From: a virus
Strand: one strand, 5' to 3'
IMG/VR virus record: IMGVR_UViG_3300049259_000398
Span: 1-36,742 of that record
DNA length: 36,742 nucleotides
Under the pieces are notes generated by a model. It made no database searches and was not told where the DNA came from. It worked only from the letters and a program-made list of their open reading frames with translations. Positions within the stretch are counted from its first letter, which is position 1, and the number at the start of each line of letters is the position of its first letter. A program made the translations under genes and the position numbers. Of the stretch, positions 32,364-36,742 are shown one piece after another.

Positions 32364-32494
32364 CACACGCAGCGATTGACTGCATCGCAAAAGGGAAGAC
32401 GTGGCGGCATGTCGAGGCCGCGTTCCAACGAAAGCTTCGGCTTGCGAAAGCGATGCTGTCGATCAGCCAAAGCAGGAATCCCTTGGTCCTATAA
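32354..32494 (+). pseudogene. Out-of-frame C-terminus of the HNH endonuclease
   Basis: In the shifted frame, [20 protein letters not shown] reads straight on from the HNH protein. It completes the helix-turn-helix and ends with the GKTWRHV-type signature frequent in phage HNH proteins. It runs to TAA at 32492-32494. Restoring one base at about 32353 would give a protein of roughly 178 aa. Confidence 0.72.
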
Positions 32495-32561
32495 CAATCG
32501 CTGAAGACGAGCTTTGATCATCGTTCCTGATGAACCCAATTTCAATTCTGGAGATACATGC

Positions 32562-33071
32562 ATGGCGGATTTCAAAACAGCATTTTTATTCACGCTGCAA
32601 CATGAAGACTCAACCCGCTCCGGCAAGGTGACTGTGGATGCCGGCGGGCGCACGCGCTTTGGCATTGCGGAGAAGTTCCATCCTGATCTGCCCAAAGAGT
32701 TTTTTACCGGGCCGGTGGAAGGTGCGCTGGCCGAAGCAGAAAAGATCGAAGAGCGCGAATACTGGGACAGCATGAGCCTGGCTGAAGTAGAGAACCAGAA
32801 CGTAGCCAACAAGCTTTTTGATATGGGCGTGAACATGGGAGTGCGGCAGGCAGCGGTCTATGCGCAACGAGCCGTAAACTCCCAGGGCCAGCAGCTCACA
32901 GAAGACGGCAAGATTGGGCCGAAGACCTTAGCGTCCGTCAACGCCATCGATCCGCAAGCTTTTTACGGGCTGCTCTGCCAATTCAGCGCATGGCACTACC
33001 GCCACATAGCCACCAACAATCCGGCCCAGGCCGTGAATTTGGCGGGATGGATGAAAAGGGCAAGTAACTAA
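32562..33071 (+). CDS. GH108-like muramidase (endolysin)
   Basis: Predicted to hydrolyse cell-wall glycan at lysis. The ATG at 32562 follows GGAG at 32550; a longer frame from 32514 is less likely. The product is 169 aa. E15 in LQHEDS aligns with the catalytic Glu, and GGRTRFGI (28-35) is the hallmark of glycosyl hydrolase family 108. The C-terminal part (NKLFDMGVNMGVRQA, then EDGKIGPKTLASV) matches the family's peptidoglycan-binding domain. There is no signal peptide, so release depends on a holin, for which the product at 34347 is the best candidate. Confidence 0.88.
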   Translation: MADFKTAFLFTLQHEDSTRSGKVTVDAGGRTRFGIAEKFHPDLPKEFFTGPVEGALAEAEKIEEREYWDSMSLAEVENQNVANKLFDMGVNMGVRQAAVYAQRAVNSQGQQLTEDGKIGPKTLASVNAIDPQAFYGLLCQFSAWHYRHIATNNPAQAVNLAGWMKRASN

Positions 33072-33299
33072 CCCAGAACTTTGAGCCCCCAGTTGCGATC
33101 AGCCGAAATGTTCTGCAATTGAACATAATCTGACCCGCTCTTCAATGATCTAAAATGGTAATATCCCTTGACACAAGTGCGTGCAACGTAAGGGCCAAAA
33201 TTGCCTTATTAACGTCTAACTATGCAGGGTCACGACCCACCAGTGACTCTATCATCGGCAGATGGTGGAAGCCAAACAAATGAAAGAGAATAAACCCAA

Positions 33300-33707
33300 A
33301 TGAAAAATTTTTCTAAGTGGCCGTTTACTCTTATGACTTTGGTTGTTGGCATTGTCATTGGGTTAATGCTCAGCCCTCGACTAGAGCACATTGTGTCTGC
33401 TCAAAAGCAGGCGCCTGTCCCAACCTGCACATCTACAACGGATGTAGAATGCGTGAGCCCGATTATGACTGTTGGATCAGCTGGTATAGGCACACTGCTA
33501 AGCAACCGGATTTCAACCGATCAGCTAACAGTTAACGGGTATGACATCCTCAAACTCCAAAATAATTTACTCAACACATTGCAACAAACACGCACGATTA
33601 CGCCCGAACAGGCTCAGGCAATCGCGAATAATTCACATCCAGATAAGCAGCTTCGTTTTCAGCCGCCGTCTCCAACTCCACCTCAACCCACGTCCCCTGC
33701 GAAATAA
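33300..33707 (+). CDS. Membrane-anchored periplasmic protein (135 aa)
   Basis: One N-terminal anchor (residues 8-25, FTLMTLVVGIVIGLMLSP), a soluble domain with a Cys pair (C43, C51) and a Pro-rich tail. It ends 3 bases before the next membrane-protein gene, so they form a pair. An N-terminal anchor plus Pro-rich tail recalls inner-membrane spanins, but the length and lack of a strong coiled coil leave this open. A very short frame (33280-33303) overlaps its ATG. The 228 bases before the gene show no other feature. Confidence 0.6.
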   Translation: MKNFSKWPFTLMTLVVGIVIGLMLSPRLEHIVSAQKQAPVPTCTSTTDVECVSPIMTVGSAGIGTLLSNRISTDQLTVNGYDILKLQNNLLNTLQQTRTITPEQAQAIANNSHPDKQLRFQPPSPTPPQPTSPAK

Positions 33708-33710
33708 GAC

Positions 33711-34112
33711 ATGAAATTACATCAAGTGGCAGTTTTTGTCGTACTCTGCGGCGCATTGCTCGCTCAAACGAAGCACGAGGTCTCGCCCACACCTGCGCGG
33801 AACGCGAGAGAAAAGACGGATCTGTTAACGCCAACGACTCCGGTGGTTCCTACGAATCTTCCTGATCGTTATAACGAAGGAATATTCACCACCAAGGAAC
33901 AGATGCACGATGCTGAGATCGCCGATCTCAAAGGAAGAGTCTTGTTCCTTGAGGGGCGTTCCAATTTCGTTACTGGAGCAGTTTGGGCAATCGGAATTCT
34001 GTTTGCTGTCTCTCTCGCAGTCCTTAAACTTTTTTGGAGAGGAATTGTTCAAGTTCTTTTACTTGAGATTCAACCACGGTCACCCATTGCATCTGATGAT
34101 CGAAGTAAATAG
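33711..34112 (+). CDS. Membrane protein with N-terminal signal and C-terminal helix (133 aa)
   Basis: Residues 1-18 form a signal peptide (MKLHQVAVFVVLCGALLA). A Pro/Thr-rich segment (24-52) and a charged helical part (61-82) follow, then a membrane helix at about 88-105 (VTGAVWAIGILFAVSLAVL). The arrangement, a periplasmic rod bound at both ends, resembles a unimolecular spanin, except that no lipobox is present. Starts 3 bases after the previous gene. Spanin-like function is an inference. Confidence 0.6.
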   Translation: MKLHQVAVFVVLCGALLAQTKHEVSPTPARNAREKTDLLTPTTPVVPTNLPDRYNEGIFTTKEQMHDAEIADLKGRVLFLEGRSNFVTGAVWAIGILFAVSLAVLKLFWRGIVQVLLLEIQPRSPIASDDRSK

Positions 34113-34346
34113 TTGATCGCTATTTCCGAGTGCTGCCGACAAATGTCGGGATGATAGATCCTGCAACAAATATTGCGATCACGTGGCGCTGAAGCAGTCC
34201 TTATGCCGACGCAAGAGCACGAAGTGCTGGACTTCTCTAAGATCGTTCCTGCCATCGCTCGCTCTTTTATCAAGTGAAGGGCCCCAAGCCGCTGGCTCTC
34301 CATGATCCGAACTAAAAACAATTTAATCGAGAAAAAGGACAACACC

Positions 34347-35096
34347 ATGAATCTTGCAACCTGGTTCAAGGGGCTGGGCGTGTTTGCGCTGAGCTCAATG
34401 ATTACCGCGCTGGCCACCATGCAACTGGATCCGGCAAGCTTTAACTTTTCCAAAGCCGGCCTGACGAAAATTGGCGCGGCGGCGCTGGTGATTGGCGTAA
34501 AGTCCGTGCTGCTGTATCTGAAGCAGTCGCCATTGCCGGGAAGCCAGCCGGCCCGGATCACTGACTGGACAAAGATTACCAGCGTGCTGATATTGTGCGT
34601 AACTATCCCGGCGTGCGCGCTACTGGCGGGGTGCGTTAGTACGTGGGACCAGACAACCTATGCGTCACTGGCCGCGAGCAAAGCGCTGATCGACTGCGCC
34701 GTGGCGGGCTACAACCACTTTGACGCCGACATTCGGCACGCCTGCGCCGCCGATTCACAGAATGCCGCGCAGGATGCGGCTTTTGATCCGAAAGCGTTTT
34801 ACCTGCCGCAGACGCGCGAGGCGCAACAGGCCGTGGAGAAAGCGCGCCAGGTGCAGATTGCCGCGGTGGACGCCTTTGCCGCCTATGCCGTGGCCAAGGT
34901 GGCAAAAGATAAATCTGCAACGTTGCAGGAAAAACAAGCGGCAGTTGTGGGATTGCTGGAACAATTTCCGGCGCTGTTGAATGCGGTGCGCGGTTTGATG
35001 GGCAAGAAGCCGGCGGGAGCTGCGGGACGGCCCGATGTTCGGGATACTGTGGCGGCGATTGCGGCGCTGAAGCCGGTGCTGGCGTTAAAGTACTGA
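34347..35096 (+). CDS. Holin-like / lipoprotein fusion
   Basis: The ATG at 34347 follows AAAGGA. The product is 249 aa. Residues 1-62 contain two hydrophobic segments (LGVFALSSMITALATM; AAALVIGVKSVLLYL) separated by a short loop, like small phage holins. Residues 76-96 form a third hydrophobic segment ending in LLAGC, a canonical lipobox (C96). The rest is an Ala-rich helical domain (AVEKARQVQIAAVDAFAAYA). Elsewhere such parts are separate genes; here they are one frame. It might be a holin with a periplasmic domain, or an o-spanin-like lipoprotein fused to a holin. Nothing credible is seen in the 234 bases upstream. Confidence 0.65.
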   Translation: MNLATWFKGLGVFALSSMITALATMQLDPASFNFSKAGLTKIGAAALVIGVKSVLLYLKQSPLPGSQPARITDWTKITSVLILCVTIPACALLAGCVSTWDQTTYASLAASKALIDCAVAGYNHFDADIRHACAADSQNAAQDAAFDPKAFYLPQTREAQQAVEKARQVQIAAVDAFAAYAVAKVAKDKSATLQEKQAAVVGLLEQFPALLNAVRGLMGKKPAGAAGRPDVRDTVAAIAALKPVLALKY

Positions 35097-35168
35097 ATGC
35101 AAATGTCATCAGCGGCTTAAAGCCCGAAACAAGAAAAGCTTTCGCGGCCATGAATGGCCGTTCTTCCA

Positions 35169-35198
35169 CCAAATACCAATTACCAAATACTAAATACC
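35169..35198 (+). repeat. ACCAA-rich interspersed repeat, copy 2
   Basis: Matches 9212-9241 at 26 of 30 bases. Lies just upstream of the next gene's ribosome-binding site, and an open frame running through it (from 35154) is considered spurious. Confidence 0.7.
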
Positions 35199-35219
35199 GA
35201 TTTTCCACGAGGTGCAATC

Positions 35220-35513
35220 TTGGCGACAAATCCAGTAACGAACATTTACACGTCAGACAGACTGCAACAAACATTGAAAACAGTCACCGACGCAGCGCTG
35301 TTCATTGAGCAGATCCTTGGTGCAGTCGCACCGGCCAGCGGCGTGAGCGAGTTGGATGCAGCAACGATGGAGCGAATGACAGCTGCATTCGGCAACCTGG
35401 CCGCGATCGCCATTCAAGCTGCGCACAATGTAGCAGGCAAAGAGGTGACGCCAGAAAGCGTGATGTCACTAATGCCGGTGAGTACGCCGTTGCAACCGGC
35501 CGTCGAGGGATAA
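35220..35513 (+). CDS. Hypothetical phage protein (97 aa)
   Basis: I chose the TTG at 35220 because GAGGTG at 35209-35214 lies upstream and the earlier in-frame ATG reads through an interspersed repeat. The product is 97 aa, mostly helical (DRLQQTLKTVTDAALFIEQI; MTAAFGNLAAIAIQAAHNVA), with no membrane segment or motif. Located between the holin-like gene and the integrase. Function unknown. The 270 bases that follow, to the integrase, hold no convincing gene. Confidence 0.6.
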   Translation: MATNPVTNIYTSDRLQQTLKTVTDAALFIEQILGAVAPASGVSELDAATMERMTAAFGNLAAIAIQAAHNVAGKEVTPESVMSLMPVSTPLQPAVEG

Positions 35514-35782
35514 AGCTGCGGAGGCACATAGCGTGGTCAGGCAAGGGATGGCGAGTCGAAATTAATTCCGTGATTTACCGGTCCGCCACTTGCACACTTA
35601 GATGTCCATTGCTTCCACCCGGCGTTTGACCAAAAGCTATATGTTGCGGCCAAGACTCACCAGCAGCGCTAGATTTTGTTGTAGCGAATAAAGCACGAAT
35701 CACATAGAATGACATTGAACCCAAGTAAGCGGTCTCCCGACTACTTCCTACGGCTGGAGCGCCGCAAAGCAAGGCCGAACCT

Positions 35783-36742
35783 ATGAGACTATTGACCCCA
35801 TTACAGTTTCGTACACTTCCTTTTGAGGAAGCAGCCATGCACTGGCTGGAGATCAAGAAAATGCACAGCAAAAAGCTGCGGACGATGGAAATGTATGAAT
35901 GGTATGTCCGAAATCTGAGCAAAATGTTTGCGGACTTGCTGCTGTCTCAAATTCATATCGGCCATTTTCTGGAATACCAGCGGCAACGGCGAATGGAAGC
36001 CGGAGCGTCCTGCGTGAATCATGAGTTGAATACGCTGGCGCAGATTTTGAAAACGGCAGACTTGTGGGACCTGATTGAGAAGCACTATAAGCCGCTGCCG
36101 CTGCCCAACTGGACACCACCGAAAGTCCTGACCGCGGAAGAAGAAGAAAGGTTTTTTCGCGTGGTGGCAGGGAACCCGGATTGGAGCGTGGCCTACTGGG
36201 CGGTGTCGGTAACGAATAATACGTCGGCCATGGGAATTGAGCTGAGACATCTGCAGATGAAACATGTTTTCCTGGAGCACGAGCCACCAACAATCCATAT
36301 CCCCGATACTAAAGTGAAGAATGAATTTCGCGCGCGCGTAGTGCCGTTGAATGCAGTAGCGGCGAAACAGGTGCGCAGGATTGTGGAGCGGGCAAAACGT
36401 CTGGGAGCGTGGCGTCCCGACCATTACATTTTTCCGTATCGATTGAAGCGCGGGAGCTATGACGCAACCAAGCCAGCGTCGCCATACTTTATACGGTCGG
36501 CATTCAGGACTATGCGGAAGAAGACTGGCCTGGAATGGCTGCAGCCGCGAAACTTCCGCAATCAGATCATCACGAAACTTTTTGAATCGGGTGCGCCCGA
36601 CGAAACAATTATGTCAATCGCGGGTCACCAGTCGATCAAAATGTCGCGCTATTATTCCAGAATCCGTATAACCGCCAAAGCGGAAGCGCTCAATGCCATC
36701 TGTCCGGGGAACGTGACTATAAGAACTATTGCAGAGAAATAG
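35783..36742 (+). CDS. int: Tyrosine recombinase (integrase), altered catalytic residues
   Basis: Integrase of 319 aa: an N-terminal SAM-like DNA-binding domain (residues 12-100) and a catalytic domain (115-305). The nucleophile Y291 (RYYSRI), GH (281-282), Lys in DTKVKNEFRARVVPL and R259 are present. In box I the catalytic Arg, expected in an NTT.RG.E-type motif, is Met150 (ATG 36230; AGG would be Arg). In box II the usual His is R256 and the His after the Arg is N260. It may be weakened, inactive or a specialised variant. It is the last gene of the window, so the attachment site is not visible. Confidence 0.86.
   Translation: MRLLTPLQFRTLPFEEAAMHWLEIKKMHSKKLRTMEMYEWYVRNLSKMFADLLLSQIHIGHFLEYQRQRRMEAGASCVNHELNTLAQILKTADLWDLIEKHYKPLPLPNWTPPKVLTAEEEERFFRVVAGNPDWSVAYWAVSVTNNTSAMGIELRHLQMKHVFLEHEPPTIHIPDTKVKNEFRARVVPLNAVAAKQVRRIVERAKRLGAWRPDHYIFPYRLKRGSYDATKPASPYFIRSAFRTMRKKTGLEWLQPRNFRNQIITKLFESGAPDETIMSIAGHQSIKMSRYYSRIRITAKAEALNAICPGNVTIRTIAEK

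Noticed and set aside
33168-33173. TTGACA as a promoter before the membrane-protein pair
   Set aside because: No -10 box at a suitable distance.
35575-35922. 115-codon minus-strand frame between 35513 and the integrase
   Set aside because: Much of it lies opposite the integrase start and no initiation site or family is visible. A remnant of another gene cannot be fully excluded.
1-36742. tRNA genes, CRISPR arrays, insertion sequences, attachment sites
   Set aside because: I saw no tRNA-like cloverleaf or T-loop, no regularly spaced repeats, no transposase and no repeat pair suited to att sites at the window ends.

Overview
This window looks like most of a siphovirus-type prophage in an environmental, moderately GC-rich Gram-negative bacterium. 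An acidobacterium (Terriglobia-like) is my best guess. That guess rests on the style of the beta-barrel, glycan-methyltransferase and endonuclease III-like proteins and on families of short interspersed palindromic repeats; no rRNA or marker gene confirms it. The window starts on an ATG and ends on a stop codon. The replication and repressor regions and both attachment sites are not visible.

Layout: (1) 1-4134, three small Cys-rich proteins, a possible small terminase position and the large terminase. (2) 4135-10505, a cargo block between terminase and portal. It holds a (AAGC/AAAC)n tract, an endonuclease III-like pseudogene, a tight minus-strand operon (phospholipase C-type phosphoesterase, Lys-rich protein, outer-membrane barrel), a winged-helix regulator with a palindromic promoter, a candidate structured RNA with its own promoter, and two small genes, one of them flanked by two copies of a 34-bp hairpin. 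(3) 10506-18227, head and tail-tube genes: portal, protease/scaffold, capsid, connectors, tail tube, and tail chaperones joined by a probable -1 frameshift. Terminator-like hairpins punctuate this part. (4) 18359-19069, a moron-like membrane protein. (5) 19282-28833, tape measure, then a tail-tip set that follows the order of gene transfer agent g12-g15 (DUF2460, Fe-S hub, NlpC/P60 peptidase, large tip protein), then a fibre-like protein with a signal peptide. (6) 28855-31591, a minus-strand cassette of three SAM methyltransferases and a small membrane protein, resembling O-antigen cluster enzymes. (7) 31667-35513, lysis and accessory genes: small membrane proteins, a frameshifted HNH endonuclease, a GH108-like muramidase and a holin/lipoprotein fusion. 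(8) 35783-36742, a tyrosine recombinase with replaced catalytic residues.

How it works together: the plus-strand genes would package DNA (TerL), build the procapsid (portal, protease/scaffold, capsid), join head to tail (15228-16710), build a long non-contractile tail (tube, chaperones, tape measure), pierce the envelope (NlpC/P60, tip, fibre) and lyse the host (muramidase, holin-like protein). The minus-strand genes are likely lysogenic cargo acting at the cell surface or on lipids.

The observations I rate highest are the phosphoesterase/Lys-rich/barrel operon, the candidate structured RNA at 8868-9096, the capture of an interspersed repeat as a signal-peptide coding sequence at 27035-27068, the frameshift at 17919-17925, and the substituted active site of the integrase.
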